Source: Pyrinomonadaceae bacterium (GTDB lineage: Bacteria; Acidobacteriota; Blastocatellia; Pyrinomonadales; Pyrinomonadaceae). From it: DNA of 64,000 nt. Shown here in pieces: positions 8,533 through 17,362 of this stretch (position 1 is its first letter; each line of letters opens with the position of its first letter). Both the position numbers and the translations under genes were made by a program. The notes beneath the pieces are model-generated. The model was not told the origin of the DNA, ran no database searches, and saw only the letters and a program-made list of their open reading frames with translations. The DNA lies in NCBI GenBank assembly GCA_036277115.1, contig DASUNM010000011.1:124001-188000 (forward strand). The letters are read 5' to 3'.

Positions 8533-8559
8533 AAAGGCCGCGTAATTTGCGCGGCCTTT
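8533..8559. terminator. Bidirectional intrinsic-terminator-like hairpin
   Basis: A 10-bp stem, AAAGGCCGCG / CGCGGCCTTT, with a 7-base loop; the plus side continues CGTTTTC and the minus side TGTTTG. It lies between the convergent genes ending at 8272 (+) and 8584 (-), the expected place for a shared terminator. Confidence 0.7.
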
Positions 8560-8583
8560 CGTTTTCACCACTGTAGTAGTTTG

Positions 8584-9696
8584 CTACCTAACCCGTCTCT
8601 GCCGCGTCGTCGCAATCCCTGCGTCAGACAATCTTGCTAGCTGATTGATTCGCTGTCGCATTGACCGCACATATGCTTCCCGCGTGTTTGGATCGTATGA
8701 GGCGGCGCGGAACGCGTCGCGCAGTTGCTCATCTGAAAGTTGCGCCAGCTTCTGACCGATCCAAGCGGCGTCCTGCGCCGGAACCTTGCTCATCTGTCCA
8801 TTCGCACGGCGCTGGCCGAAGAAGTACTTGGGATTAAAGATCGTCAGCACACCGAGGCCCTTTGGTTTGATGTCGTAGTCGAACTTCGCATTTCCTTTGT
8901 CATCAACCTTCTTAACCAAACGCGCGCGCGTGTAGTCCTGCACGTTGTTCTTCGATCGATGACGGCCACCGATCGCGCCGACGGCGCCAAGCGTTGCACC
9001 CAAATCACTGACCAGGTATCGAGCTTCGGTTCGATTCGTCTTCGGATCCTTCACGTAGAGAACGCCATTGTTCTTTCTCACGTCCCAGTTGTTTAGCAGC
9101 ACCATCATCGTCTTTAGGCCATTCAATTCACGCGTGCCCTTGAACGGGTTTTTGGACCAGTCCCAGTGCTTGCCGCGATCGACATTCTCGCGTCGCGATT
9201 CAAAGCGCGCGCCCCGCACCGACTGGCCGTTCACGAAATTCTGACCGCGAGACAGTTTTTTCAGACCATCAATCTGCGCGCGCTCGAGATAGTAAGTTTC
9301 TTCCGTGTTGTAACCTGCCGCCCAAACTAAACGATTGGCGACGGTTTCCGCTTGCGCTTCGGGGCCGAGCTTTACTTTCCACTTCACGCCCCGCGCGTCG
9401 ACGACCTCGAACTTAGGTGACTTTCCACTCTTGTCCTCTTTTACAAACTTGAACGGTGGTGTTGGCGCCAAAGCCTTTGATCCGGATCCGTAATACAAAT
9501 CACGTTTGCGCATGTCTCCGGGATTGCGCCAAAGCACCGGCGTGCCCTGGTTCTTATTCTTCTTATCTTTGTTTTGCTTCTCAACCTTGTCTTTGTCTTT
9601 CTCAAGTTTGACGAATGAATAAACTTCGAGTGACGCAACGACGATCAGAAAACAGGCTATTAACGCGAGTGCGCGGTTCTTCCGCAAGGAATGCAT
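8584..9696 (-). CDS. Exported protein with atypical-kinase-like motifs (paralogue B)
   Basis: Paralogue of the product of 6131-7120. The start ATG at 9696 is chosen because it begins directly with a basic/hydrophobic signal-anchor (residues 6-28); the frame can be extended to 9828, but the extra residues look non-coding. A Lys/Asp-rich linker (about 31-50) precedes the conserved region: VLWRNPGD, WKVKLG (Lys109), AETVANRLVWAAGY (Glu117), LLNNWDVRKNNGVL (Asp205, Asn209/210), LVSDLGATLG (Asp231) and LSDEQLRDAFRAAS. It is 370 residues long, longer than paralogue A. The motif order fits a kinase-like fold outside the cytoplasm; this is inference. A phosphatase gene lies 229 bases upstream on the same strand, with a terminator between. 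Confidence 0.75.
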   Translation of the reverse strand: MHSLRKNRALALIACFLIVVASLEVYSFVKLEKDKDKVEKQNKDKKNKNQGTPVLWRNPGDMRKRDLYYGSGSKALAPTPPFKFVKEDKSGKSPKFEVVDARGVKWKVKLGPEAQAETVANRLVWAAGYNTEETYYLERAQIDGLKKLSRGQNFVNGQSVRGARFESRRENVDRGKHWDWSKNPFKGTRELNGLKTMMVLLNNWDVRKNNGVLYVKDPKTNRTEARYLVSDLGATLGAVGAIGGRHRSKNNVQDYTRARLVKKVDDKGNAKFDYDIKPKGLGVLTIFNPKYFFGQRRANGQMSKVPAQDAAWIGQKLAQLSDEQLRDAFRAASYDPNTREAYVRSMRQRINQLARLSDAGIATTRQRRVR

Positions 9697-9872
9697 AGTT
9701 GGCCTCAATTCAGGAGAGTGTGAACGGTGATTGCAGCCGGCGCGGCTGTGACGCGGGGGAATTCGCTGGACGAAGAGCAAATGCCGTGCTTGGGAACAAG
9801 TGAGCACTCTTCGCAACAGAAGCGTCACAGTCTCGCAAGACTGAAATCAATAAGGCCCCCTAAAAGCACAAA

Positions 9873-9893
9873 AGCCGTCCACGACGGACGGCT
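9873..9893 (-). terminator. Intrinsic terminator after the phosphatase gene
   Basis: On the minus strand AGCCGTCC-GTCGT-GGACGGCT is followed by TTTGTGCTTTT. It lies 33 bases past the stop of the phosphatase gene, so that gene and paralogue B are probably separate transcripts. Confidence 0.75.
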
Positions 9894-9925
9894 CTCATGT
9901 TGTTGGACAGAGGGCTGTCGGAGCT

Positions 9926-10519
9926 TTACTTGGATCCTTGTGCCGCAGCCTGTGTAGCAATTTCGGACTGAATTCGTTGCGCGTAATTCTCAACGAAACG
10001 TTTTTGGCCGCCATGGCCGTTCGAGGTGTAAAAGTCGAAGTTCTGCATTTCGGCGTACACCTGATTGAAGTTCCACTGATAGTTGTTGAAGCGATAAACC
10101 GCGCCCATCACGCCCGTGCGGTGACGCCCGCCCGCGCAATGCACGTAGAATTTTCCGGTAGCGGGGTCATTCACGAGTTTCAGGAACTGAGCGATCTGCT
10201 CGTCGGTGGGATCCTTCTTGTCAGGAATCGCAATGTTGACGTACGTCATGCCGAGCGCTTCAGCGTAACCTTTCTCCTTCGGCGTGTTGTCCGTCAAATC
10301 AATGATTGTTTGAATGCCTAAGTCCTTGAGAGATTGAAAATCTTTCTGCTTCGGCCGAGCGCCGCGATAGAAGCGTTCGTCCATCTGACCGAAGTTACTA
10401 ATCTTTATGTTTGAAAAAGCTGCGTCTGAATTACCTTTCGAAATAGCTGCCGTCGCGATGGCGGCAAGCAGCGCAACGGCCGCCGTAATTCTGGTCAAAG
10501 TATGTCTGGGTGTTTTCAT
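9926..10519 (-). CDS. Exported dual-specificity/tyrosine phosphatase-like protein
   Basis: Cysteine-dependent phosphatase with the CX5R loop in HCAGGRHRTG (nucleophile Cys128, Arg134). A candidate general acid Asp is in IAIPDKKDPTD (Asp100 region). The family segment FYRGARPKQKDFQSLKDLGI and IIDLTDN are typical of plant/fungal-type and bacterial DSPs. The N-terminus (residues 1-28) is a signal peptide (basic start, then AAVALLAAIATAA), so it should act outside the cytoplasm. The 197-residue length fits a single domain. It ends at a clear terminator. Its substrate is unknown: phosphoprotein, phosphoinositide or inositol phosphate are all possible. Its closeness to two exported kinase-like proteins is notable. 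Confidence 0.88.
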   Translation of the reverse strand: MKTPRHTLTRITAAVALLAAIATAAISKGNSDAAFSNIKISNFGQMDERFYRGARPKQKDFQSLKDLGIQTIIDLTDNTPKEKGYAEALGMTYVNIAIPDKKDPTDEQIAQFLKLVNDPATGKFYVHCAGGRHRTGVMGAVYRFNNYQWNFNQVYAEMQNFDFYTSNGHGGQKRFVENYAQRIQSEIATQAAAQGSK

Positions 10520-10701
10520 TTCATGATCTCCAGTTTAAGGGATTTCCACGACCAGGGAGTTATGCCGCGGCCGAGGTTAGGATTCGTGGAATGCGTGCGT
10601 AGTTGTACGCAAATTTCGCGGTAAGCAAACGACAAGTGTGCCGTTGTTTTGCGTGACTAAAAAATAAGTTAATCTCAATCACAGGTTCGCTGAATTACAA
10701 C

Positions 10702-12186
10702 ATGGGTTTCTTCGACATTCTTCGGTTGGCGCTTCGCAATCTTCGTGAAGCAAAACTGCGTGCGACGCTCACTTCGATGGGCGTGATCATCGGCGTCGCA
10801 GTGATCGTGACGATGGTTTCGTTTGGGCTCGGCTTGCAACGCAACATGCTCTCGCGCTTTCGCGCGCTCGATCTTTTCAACGAGATTCGCGTGATGGGAA
10901 AGAGCGTTTTCACGATGGCGATGAGCGTCGATCCGAAATTGGGCCGGGACGCGCGGCCGGGCGAGCGACGCGGGCCCTCGTTTCGACCAAATCAGGAACC
11001 CACGCGGATCCTGGATGATGACGCGATCGCCGAGATTCAAAAAATTCCCGGCGTCGCTTATGTCGAACCCGACATTAGCTTCACCGTCTACGTTCGATGC
11101 AACGGCCAGGTTTCTCCTTCACAGGTTGCCGGCACCTCGGTGCCGAATGCGGCGTCGCGCTTTCGAACTTTTGCGGCCGGTAAAATGATTAGCAGCCCGG
11201 ACGCGAACGAAATCGTCATCGACGATGTGAGGGCCGAAACGTGCGGCTACGCCAAACCTGAAGATGCCATCGGCCAGACTATCGAGTTCTTATCAACGCG
11301 GAGCGAATTGTCTGACGATAAGTCGTCCGCAGATAAGACTGAGGAGAGCGATGAAGGAGGATTCAGCTTCTTCGGGCTGCCGCTGGAAGAAGGGGAGGGG
11401 CCGCCGGCGAATTCGATCGTCGCGAAGCGACTGACCATTGCGGGCGTGCTCGGCCGTGAGAAGCGTGAGGGCGCAGCGCAAGGCGGGGCGGGCGGATTAA
11501 TGTTCAACGCGGGCATGTATGTGCCGCTTCCGATCGCGCGGGATTGGTCAGCAAAACACCGGGACCCGATGCGCGAGACGGCGCTGGCCCTGGTGCGGCA
11601 GAGTGGGCAACTTAACGAGAATCAAAGCGAAGGCTATGGCTCGGCGGTGGTGCGCGTTAGCGATCCAGTCGCGCTGACCGAGGTGCGGAAGCAGATTCAC
11701 GACAAGGGATTCGGAAGTTTCTCGATCGTCGACCAGCTGGATCAAATTCGCACGGTGTTCCTGATCATCGATTCAGTGCTGGGACTGCTCGGCGGGATTT
11801 CTTTGCTGGTCGCAAGTTTCGGCATCGCGAACACGATGATCATGTCGATTCTCGAACGCACCCGCGAAATCGGCATCATGAAAGCCATCGGCGCCGAAGA
11901 TCGCGAGATCAAACTAATCTTCTTTTTCGAAGCCGCTGTGATCGGATTGACGGGAGGAGTAATCGGGGTGCTGGCCGCGTGGGCGATCGAAGGCATCGCG
12001 AATCGTTTGGCCTATCGGTTTGTACTCAAGCCGCAAGGCGCTTCGTTCGTCGACTTTTTTTCTATGCCACCGTACCTCTGGATTGGCGCGATTCTGTTTG
12101 CGTTACTGATTTCGATTCTCGCCGCGCTGTATCCGGCTGCGCGCGCCGCGCGAATCGATCCGGTGTGGGCACTCAGACATGATTAA
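10702..12186 (+). CDS. ABC transporter permease, MacB/FtsX family
   Basis: Inner-membrane permease with MacB topology: TM1 at about residues 23-45 (VIIGVAVIVTMVSFGLG), a large periplasmic core, then three C-terminal TM segments in an FtsX domain (LLGGISLLVASFGIANTM, then ILERTREIGIMKAIGA, and PYLWIGAILFALLISILAA). The periplasmic core has an acidic low-complexity insertion around residues 198-232 (SADKTEESDEGG, LPLEEGEGP). No ATPase is adjacent; the LolD/MacB-type ATPase at 1024 is the nearest candidate partner. The stop overlaps the convergent gene at 12183 by four bases. Likely roles are efflux or lipoprotein handling; the substrate is unknown. Confidence 0.9.
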   Translation: MGFFDILRLALRNLREAKLRATLTSMGVIIGVAVIVTMVSFGLGLQRNMLSRFRALDLFNEIRVMGKSVFTMAMSVDPKLGRDARPGERRGPSFRPNQEPTRILDDDAIAEIQKIPGVAYVEPDISFTVYVRCNGQVSPSQVAGTSVPNAASRFRTFAAGKMISSPDANEIVIDDVRAETCGYAKPEDAIGQTIEFLSTRSELSDDKSSADKTEESDEGGFSFFGLPLEEGEGPPANSIVAKRLTIAGVLGREKREGAAQGGAGGLMFNAGMYVPLPIARDWSAKHRDPMRETALALVRQSGQLNENQSEGYGSAVVRVSDPVALTEVRKQIHDKGFGSFSIVDQLDQIRTVFLIIDSVLGLLGGISLLVASFGIANTMIMSILERTREIGIMKAIGAEDREIKLIFFFEAAVIGLTGGVIGVLAAWAIEGIANRLAYRFVLKPQGASFVDFFSMPPYLWIGAILFALLISILAALYPAARAARIDPVWALRHD

Positions 12187-12440
12187 CGGTTCGGAGAAAT
12201 TAACATCAACACGACGGCAAGAAACACAATGGCAAGTTGAAAGATCAGAATCCCCGTCGCCACCATTCCGCAAATCCGGCCCGCGTTAGTTAAGTCCCTC
12301 CCGGATGGATCCATTTGCCCAAACTCCATCTGTCGCAAGTCGTCGTTACCCATTCTCCACGCCGCAATACCGAGGAACTGGCACACCACGAGCCCAAGGA
12401 TTCCATAAACCAGGACGGTTGAACCACGATGAGGTTGCAT
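12183..12440 (-). CDS. Small two-TM membrane protein, DUF4190-like
   Basis: 85-residue protein with two hydrophobic segments (about 9-28, VLVYGILGLVVCQFLGIAAW; and 58-80, VATGILIFQLAIVFLAVV) joined by a charged loop (GNDDLRQMEFGQMDPSGRDL). This is the layout of DUF4190-type small membrane proteins, whose function is unknown. Upstream on the same strand lies the zinc-ribbon membrane protein at 12465, only 24 bases away, so the two are probably co-transcribed. Confidence 0.7.
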   Translation of the reverse strand: MQPHRGSTVLVYGILGLVVCQFLGIAAWRMGNDDLRQMEFGQMDPSGRDLTNAGRICGMVATGILIFQLAIVFLAVVLMLISPNR

Positions 12441-12464
12441 GCCCTTCCTAATAGGACGTAGCGT

Positions 12465-13034
12465 TTAGTTTGTCAACGATTTTCCGCAAGAGTTACAAAA
12501 TTTCGCGGTCGAATCTTTTTGCATCGCGTTGCAGTGCGGACAAGAGAGGCCGACGCGAAGGTTGGCGCCGCAGCCCGAGCAATAGGCAGAGCCGGCACTC
12601 GCTGCCGCGCCGCAAGTTCCGCAACGACCGGGCATGGGCGGCACGTAGCCGCCGGCTTTGCGTGTGATGTGCGCCTCAATTTTCTTCCAAGCGTCTTCCG
12701 TGAGTTTGTATTGCCAGTAGGCCCCGAGCGCCGGCAGTGCCAGCAACAGACCGGCAGACAGTGCGAGCGCGACGGCGGCCACCGCCGCTTTGTCAAACCA
12801 CTTTTGCATCCCGATTTCGACGCGTGTCCCGCCGCTCTCAGGTGTGACTTTGATGGTGAGCGCCGCTGACAGTCCGGTGATGTCGCGCAAGGTGCTGGAC
12901 TTGCGCGCTTGCAGGATGGCGGTCGAAGAGACCTGCATCGTCTGCAGATCGAAATTTTCGTCAAACAGGTCGCGCAACTCGGTCATCAACTTGATTGTGT
13001 CGGCTTCGACTCCGGGATAGTAGCGGCTTTCCAT
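12465..13034 (-). CDS. Membrane protein with C-terminal zinc ribbons, unknown function
   Basis: 189 residues. The first part (about 1-75) is soluble, with a strand-rich segment (AALTIKVTPESGGTRVEIGMQ) resembling a domain for binding or sensing. Hydrophobic residues at about 84-110 form one or two membrane passes. The C-terminus has zinc-ribbon Cys pairs: CGTCG, CSGCG, CPHC and CNSCG, i.e. two rubredoxin-type knuckle pairs. No enzyme motif is visible. Start ATG 13034 follows a CCGGAGG-like sequence. It is probably co-transcribed with the small membrane gene downstream. Confidence 0.7.
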   Translation of the reverse strand: MESRYYPGVEADTIKLMTELRDLFDENFDLQTMQVSSTAILQARKSSTLRDITGLSAALTIKVTPESGGTRVEIGMQKWFDKAAVAAVALALSAGLLLALPALGAYWQYKLTEDAWKKIEAHITRKAGGYVPPMPGRCGTCGAAASAGSAYCSGCGANLRVGLSCPHCNAMQKDSTAKFCNSCGKSLTN

Positions 13035-13115
13035 TTAGTTTCGTGTTCCTCCGGTTAATTTTTACGTGAGGACGGGGAGGATAGTTCAGGAAATTACGGG
13101 TGCGCTCGCGTTAGA

Positions 13116-13215
13116 CCTCTGTGGATCTCTGTGAGTTCTTTGTGGCTCTGTGATGAATAGTCTTTCGACAAACTCAACCACAGAGACACGGAGCACCCAC
13201 AGAGATACACAGAGG
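13116..13215. repeat. CCACAGAGG-type dispersed palindrome, family E (copy 1)
   Basis: CCTCTGTGGATCTCTGTG on the left is mirrored by CACAGAGATACACAGAGG on the right, with further CTCTGTG/CACAGAG pairs between. A second copy is at 48414-48502. It fills the gap between two minus-strand genes. Confidence 0.75.
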
Positions 13216-13242
13216 CAAAGTGGGCCGGGGCGTGTCCGGCCC

Positions 13243-13803
13243 TCACGGATTGTCTTTTTTCTTCTTATCAGCCGAAGGCGGCGGAAGCTGATTGCCGACT
13301 TCAATGATCTGCTCGGCGTGTTGGAGAACACGTTCGATGGCCGAGAGTTCGTCGGCATTTGTAGTTTGCGTGGCCATAGACTTTGCTTGCGTCACATAGG
13401 CGTTGGTAGCCGCGGTAAGCTTTCGCAGCGAGCGCGAAATCAGTGGACTCTTTTCGTCCCTCCTACTGACATCGTCGATGTTGGTGATCGCTTCGTCCAG
13501 AATGGAAGCGATGTCGCCCAATAATTGCGCGCGCGAACCTTTGGGCAGGTCGCCCCATTCAGGCTCGTCTCTGTCGGCCTTTTTCGTCTTCGGTTGTTCG
13601 AGGCCGTTGATGATCGCGAATCGCCGATCCATCGCTTTGATGAAGACGTCGATGCGCTTGTCGAGTTGCTGATGAAACCGAATCAGATCGGTTTCCTTGT
13701 CCGTCAGGTGATCGCGCGGCTGGGCACTCGCGTTCGCCGCAAACGAAAGCGATACGACAGCGAGAAGAACTAACCGGCCAACGATTCGCAGGGGTAGAAA
13801 CAT
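13243..13803 (-). CDS. Exported protein of unknown function, helical
   Basis: 186 residues with a signal peptide (hydrophobic 8-22, AANASAQP cleavage-like site). The mature part is charged and predicted helical (FHQQLDKRIDVFIKAMDRRF, SAIERVLQHAEQIIEVG), ending in a Lys-rich tail. No known domain is recognised. It is the last of three minus-strand genes (15840 to 13243) that all encode exported proteins with 7- to 24-base gaps, so an operon is likely. Its length and helical content are compatible with a partner or scaffold of the TPR protein. Confidence 0.65.
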   Translation of the reverse strand: MFLPLRIVGRLVLLAVVSLSFAANASAQPRDHLTDKETDLIRFHQQLDKRIDVFIKAMDRRFAIINGLEQPKTKKADRDEPEWGDLPKGSRAQLLGDIASILDEAITNIDDVSRRDEKSPLISRSLRKLTAATNAYVTQAKSMATQTTNADELSAIERVLQHAEQIIEVGNQLPPPSADKKKKDNP

Positions 13804-13809
13804 AAGAGA

Positions 13810-14391
13810 TTAGGGGCGCTTGTTGTCCTGCGGAGTCACCTTATTGGCGTCCGCTTTCTTTTCCGGATCTTCACGCAGCACCGTGTTGCCGTAAAAAGAC
13901 TCCAGCGCTTCAGTGCGCGTGTTGCGCGTGAACTCTTCGGCGGTTTTCAGGTGGATCGCATAATCCGACGGCGTGTCGCGGCGCATGACCGCCAGCCGGG
14001 GGATTTGCGCGCGCAAAGCGATGTCGAGCCGCCGGTAAAGGTCGCGGGTGCTGGATTTTTCGCGTGGCATGGCGCCGATGAATCGCATCGCGTCTTCAAT
14101 CAACCCCAGGTAGGTGCCGAGGGCTTCGGAAGCTTTCTCGAACTCCTTTTGCGACGTAAATGCTTCGATCTGCGTCAAGCGAGCTGCAGCTAATTCAATG
14201 CTGAGTTTGACGCGTCCCTTGGCGTCCCGGGTGGTCGTGAGTTGCGATCTGTCGTCGCGGGCAACGAAGCGCATCGGCGGCGGAGTCGGCAGTTGCGGCA
14301 CCAGCGGTTGGGCGAAAACTTCGCATGAGAGCAGAGGACTGGCGAATGCAACGAATAAAACTGAGAAGGTTTTGGCGAATGTAGTTCGCAT
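13810..14391 (-). CDS. Exported protein of unknown function
   Basis: 193 residues with a signal peptide (FSVLFVAFASPLLSCEVFAQ; a Cys lies in the h/c region, and a clear lipobox is not evident). A Pro-rich stretch (PQLPTPPP) follows, then mostly helix. The segment FEKASEALGTYLGLIEDAMR looks like a single TPR-like helical hairpin. It lies between a TPR protein upstream (24-base gap) and another exported helical protein downstream (6-base gap). No enzyme motif is seen. Confidence 0.65.
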   Translation of the reverse strand: MRTTFAKTFSVLFVAFASPLLSCEVFAQPLVPQLPTPPPMRFVARDDRSQLTTTRDAKGRVKLSIELAAARLTQIEAFTSQKEFEKASEALGTYLGLIEDAMRFIGAMPREKSSTRDLYRRLDIALRAQIPRLAVMRRDTPSDYAIHLKTAEEFTRNTRTEALESFYGNTVLREDPEKKADANKVTPQDNKRP

Positions 14392-14415
14392 TCGTTCTCG
14401 CTGGGATTTGCTGTC

Positions 14416-15840
14416 CTAGCCGACTTTGCGTTTCCCCTGGCCTCGCTTGATTTGCTCGCGCAGAACGGGGAGCCGCAAGTTGACTTTGTCGATTTCGAGC
14501 TGGTTGTTGGTTGCGTCGGCGCGCGCGAGAAATTTCTCGTAGGCGGCGAGCGCGTCTGGGTACTGTTGGAGATTATCATGCGCCGTCGCCAGGAAAAAGT
14601 AAGTTGGCGCCAGTTCCGGTCGCGCCGCAGCAATCCATTCGTACTCTGTGATTGCGGCGCGGAAATCCTTCAGCTCGTACAACGCGAGCGCCAGGTTTGC
14701 ATGCGCGAGGTACTCGTCCGGCGTGCGCGCGATCACTTCGCGCAGGATCGGCACCGCCTCAGCGAAGCGGCGACCCTGTATTAGCGCGGCGGCATAACCG
14801 ATCGCAAACCGGGAGTTTGCCGGCTCGATTTTCAACGCGCGATAATAATAGTCCTGCGACTTCCACGGATCGATGCGCCGGTACGTGGCTCCAAGTCGCG
14901 CGAGCAGCGAAGCATTTTTCGGATCGCGCTCAAGCAATTGTTCAAGCGCCGCGCGCTGTTCAGCCGTCGAACCATCGCCGCCGGCAATCTCAGCTCGCAA
15001 AGCGACCACCTCGGGAATCTGGCGATCTTTTTCCGGCAGCGCGTCGAGAATGCGCAATGCGTCATCACGCGCGCCGGCACGATCGTAGAACTGGGCCAGT
15101 TCAAAAGAGCCGGGGACATCGCTGCCATGGCCGGCCCGATCGAGAACGCGGATGTCGGCGAGCGCACCTGCTTTGTCGCCAGCGTTTAGTCGCAGCTTAG
15201 CTCGATCATGACGCGCCCCCAGATCGCCTGAATCAATTATTAAGGCTCTGTCGAGACTTGCGAGCGCGGCGATCTTGTCGCCTGCGCCTGATTCAACGAA
15301 GGAGCGCTTGCGCCAGGTTGACGAATTTGCCTCCTTTGACGCGGTCGCACGCTTGCTCAATGCAAGTGCTTCGTTGAGGTCCCCCGCGCGAGCGCGCACG
15401 TCGGCCAGCGCCACGAGGGCTTCGACGTTTTGGCTTTCCAATTCAACCGCGCGCCGCAGAATCGGCTCACCATTTCGATCGTCGTTGTAATAAGAGGACA
15501 AGAGCGAGCCGAAGCGGGCGTGTGCGAATGCCCAATCGGGTCGCAACTCAACGGCCCGATTGAAACCAGCCAATGCGTCCTCCTTACGGTTCGTCAAAAG
15601 CAGCGCCAGGGCGCGTTGAAATTCGGCCTCGGGAAACTCGGGCTTCAGCCGAATAGCCGCATCATAAAACTCAATCGCCGTTTTGTAGTCGTTTTTGGCG
15701 TGCGCGTCCTGAGCGCGTTCGAACAGTTTGACGGGATCATCTTCGTGATTGAGAGCCTGGCTGTGCGCTTGGGGAACAGCGGAGAGCGAGAGCATCAAGA
15801 GCACTCCCCATCCCCACTTAGTTAGCTGCCGCGCTTTCAT
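14416..15840 (-). CDS. Exported TPR-repeat protein
   Basis: 474 residues: a signal peptide (VLLMLSLSAVPQAHSQA) followed by tandem TPR units across almost the entire chain, e.g. AIEFYDAAIRLKPEFPEAEF, ALAGFNRAVELRPDWAFAHA and ALAAYEKFLARADA. Such solenoids bind other proteins and in acidobacteria often sit in the periplasm. It is first gene of a likely three-gene operon with 13810 and 13243. No fused catalytic domain is visible. Start ATG 15840 gives the signal peptide directly. Confidence 0.85.
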   Translation of the reverse strand: MKARQLTKWGWGVLLMLSLSAVPQAHSQALNHEDDPVKLFERAQDAHAKNDYKTAIEFYDAAIRLKPEFPEAEFQRALALLLTNRKEDALAGFNRAVELRPDWAFAHARFGSLLSSYYNDDRNGEPILRRAVELESQNVEALVALADVRARAGDLNEALALSKRATASKEANSSTWRKRSFVESGAGDKIAALASLDRALIIDSGDLGARHDRAKLRLNAGDKAGALADIRVLDRAGHGSDVPGSFELAQFYDRAGARDDALRILDALPEKDRQIPEVVALRAEIAGGDGSTAEQRAALEQLLERDPKNASLLARLGATYRRIDPWKSQDYYYRALKIEPANSRFAIGYAAALIQGRRFAEAVPILREVIARTPDEYLAHANLALALYELKDFRAAITEYEWIAAARPELAPTYFFLATAHDNLQQYPDALAAYEKFLARADATNNQLEIDKVNLRLPVLREQIKRGQGKRKVG

Positions 15841-16004
15841 CAGGTGGTTACTGCCGACTGGTCGTGAGCTTCGATGTTAGCACGCCCGCGAGCGTTGCGT
15901 CCCGGCCGGAAAACGTCCGGTTGCGCCGACTTATTCCATGCGTTAACATCCGCCAATCAGAAATCCCTCAAACGTTTTGCACATCTTTTTAGCGGAGCAC
16001 TGTC

Positions 16005-17285
16005 ATGAGTACTGCACTTGTCGATGACATCAAAGAAATAAAAGAAACCAACCCCTTTGAATCGATGATGTCGCGATTCGATCGGGCGGCGCAGTTGCTG
16101 AATTTGGATTCCGACCTTTACGCCGTCATGCGCGTACCGAACCGGGAACTGAAGGTTTACATTCCGACGCGCATGGACTCAGGCCGCATCCAGGTGTTCG
16201 AAGGATTTCGCGTGCAGCACAATTTCGCGCGCGGGCCGGCGAAGGGCGGCATTCGTTACTCGCCCGACGTAAACCTCGACGAGGTGCGCGCGCTCGCGGC
16301 GTGGATGACGTGGAAGTGCGCCGTGGTTAATGTTCCCTTCGGCGGTGCGAAGGGCGGCATCATTTGCGATCCAAGTCTGATGTCACAGGGTGAGCTTGAG
16401 CGCATGACCCGACGCTACGCGTCTGAGTTGCTTGATTTCATCGGACCTGAAAAAGACGTGCCGGCGCCGGACATGAATACGAACGAACAGACGATGGCGT
16501 GGATCATGGACACGTATTCGATGCACGCTCGTCATACCGTGAACGCGGTGGTGACTGGTAAGCCGATTGATCTAGGTGGATCGCGTGGCCGCCGGGAAGC
16601 CACCGGGCGCGGCATCCTGATCGTGGTCCAGGAAGCGTGCAAGCGTTTCCAAATGGATCCGAAGGACACTCGCGTAGTAGTTCAGGGGAGCGGCAATGTC
16701 GGTGGCATCGGTGCGTTGCTAATGCACGAGGCTGGATTCAAAGTCGTGGCGATCTCAGATGTGCACGGCGGAATTTACAATCCGGCCGGGCTGGACATGC
16801 CGGCCGCGATGAAGCATCTACAAAACACAAAATCATTCGAAGGATTTTCGGGCGCGCAACTTGTCACCAATTCAGAACTTCTGGAGCTGGACTGTGACGT
16901 GCTGGTTCCTGCAGCTACGGAAAACCAGATTACATCTCAGAACGCTGAACGCTTGAAGTGCAAGATTCTCGCCGAAGGGGCAAACGGACCAACGACCGCC
17001 GGCGCTGATGAGATACTTTATCGCAAGGGCATCTTTGTGATCCCCGACATTCTGGCTAACGCCGGAGGAGTAACCGTTTCGTACTTTGAGTGGGTGCAGG
17101 ACCGCATGGGCTATTTCTGGCGGGAGGATGTGGTCAACGAGCGGCTGCGCGACACGATGGTTGCCAGCTTCAACGATCTCTGCCGTTATGCCGACGCTCA
17201 CTCCGTTGACACGCGAACGGCTGCCTACATGTTGGCTATCGATCGGGTCGCCTACGATACGCGAATGCGCGGGATTTACGCCTAG
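16005..17285 (+). CDS. gdhA: Glu/Leu/Phe/Val dehydrogenase (glutamate dehydrogenase)
   Basis: Oxidatively deaminates glutamate (or makes it from 2-oxoglutarate and ammonia). Family motifs are clear: [14 protein letters not shown] and [11 protein letters not shown] carry the substrate Lys residues, [15 protein letters not shown] the catalytic Asp, and [13 protein letters not shown] the dinucleotide fold. [15 protein letters not shown] and the 426-residue length fit the hexameric catabolic/NAD type rather than the longer NADPH type, but cofactor use is not certain. AGCGGAG lies upstream of ATG 16005. It is monocistronic: a 574-base non-coding stretch follows. Confidence 0.93.
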   Translation: MSTALVDDIKEIKETNPFESMMSRFDRAAQLLNLDSDLYAVMRVPNRELKVYIPTRMDSGRIQVFEGFRVQHNFARGPAKGGIRYSPDVNLDEVRALAAWMTWKCAVVNVPFGGAKGGIICDPSLMSQGELERMTRRYASELLDFIGPEKDVPAPDMNTNEQTMAWIMDTYSMHARHTVNAVVTGKPIDLGGSRGRREATGRGILIVVQEACKRFQMDPKDTRVVVQGSGNVGGIGALLMHEAGFKVVAISDVHGGIYNPAGLDMPAAMKHLQNTKSFEGFSGAQLVTNSELLELDCDVLVPAATENQITSQNAERLKCKILAEGANGPTTAGADEILYRKGIFVIPDILANAGGVTVSYFEWVQDRMGYFWREDVVNERLRDTMVASFNDLCRYADAHSVDTRTAAYMLAIDRVAYDTRMRGIYA

Positions 17286-17362
17286 GTTGTCCCGGCCGGG
17301 CCGTCGGACGGAGGGTTCCCGGGTGCGGCTGGCGGGATTTAACGAGGAGCCGTTTCCAGTTC

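Noticed and set aside
8278-8640. 120-codon plus-strand frame across 8278-8640
   Set aside because: It runs through a repeat element with hairpins, ends over the terminator and the end of the opposing gene, and its protein has no recognisable pattern.
12465-13034. Plus-strand frames opposite the zinc-ribbon gene (e.g. 12519-12869)
   Set aside because: Arg/Ala-rich translation typical of the antisense of a GC-rich gene, with no domain.
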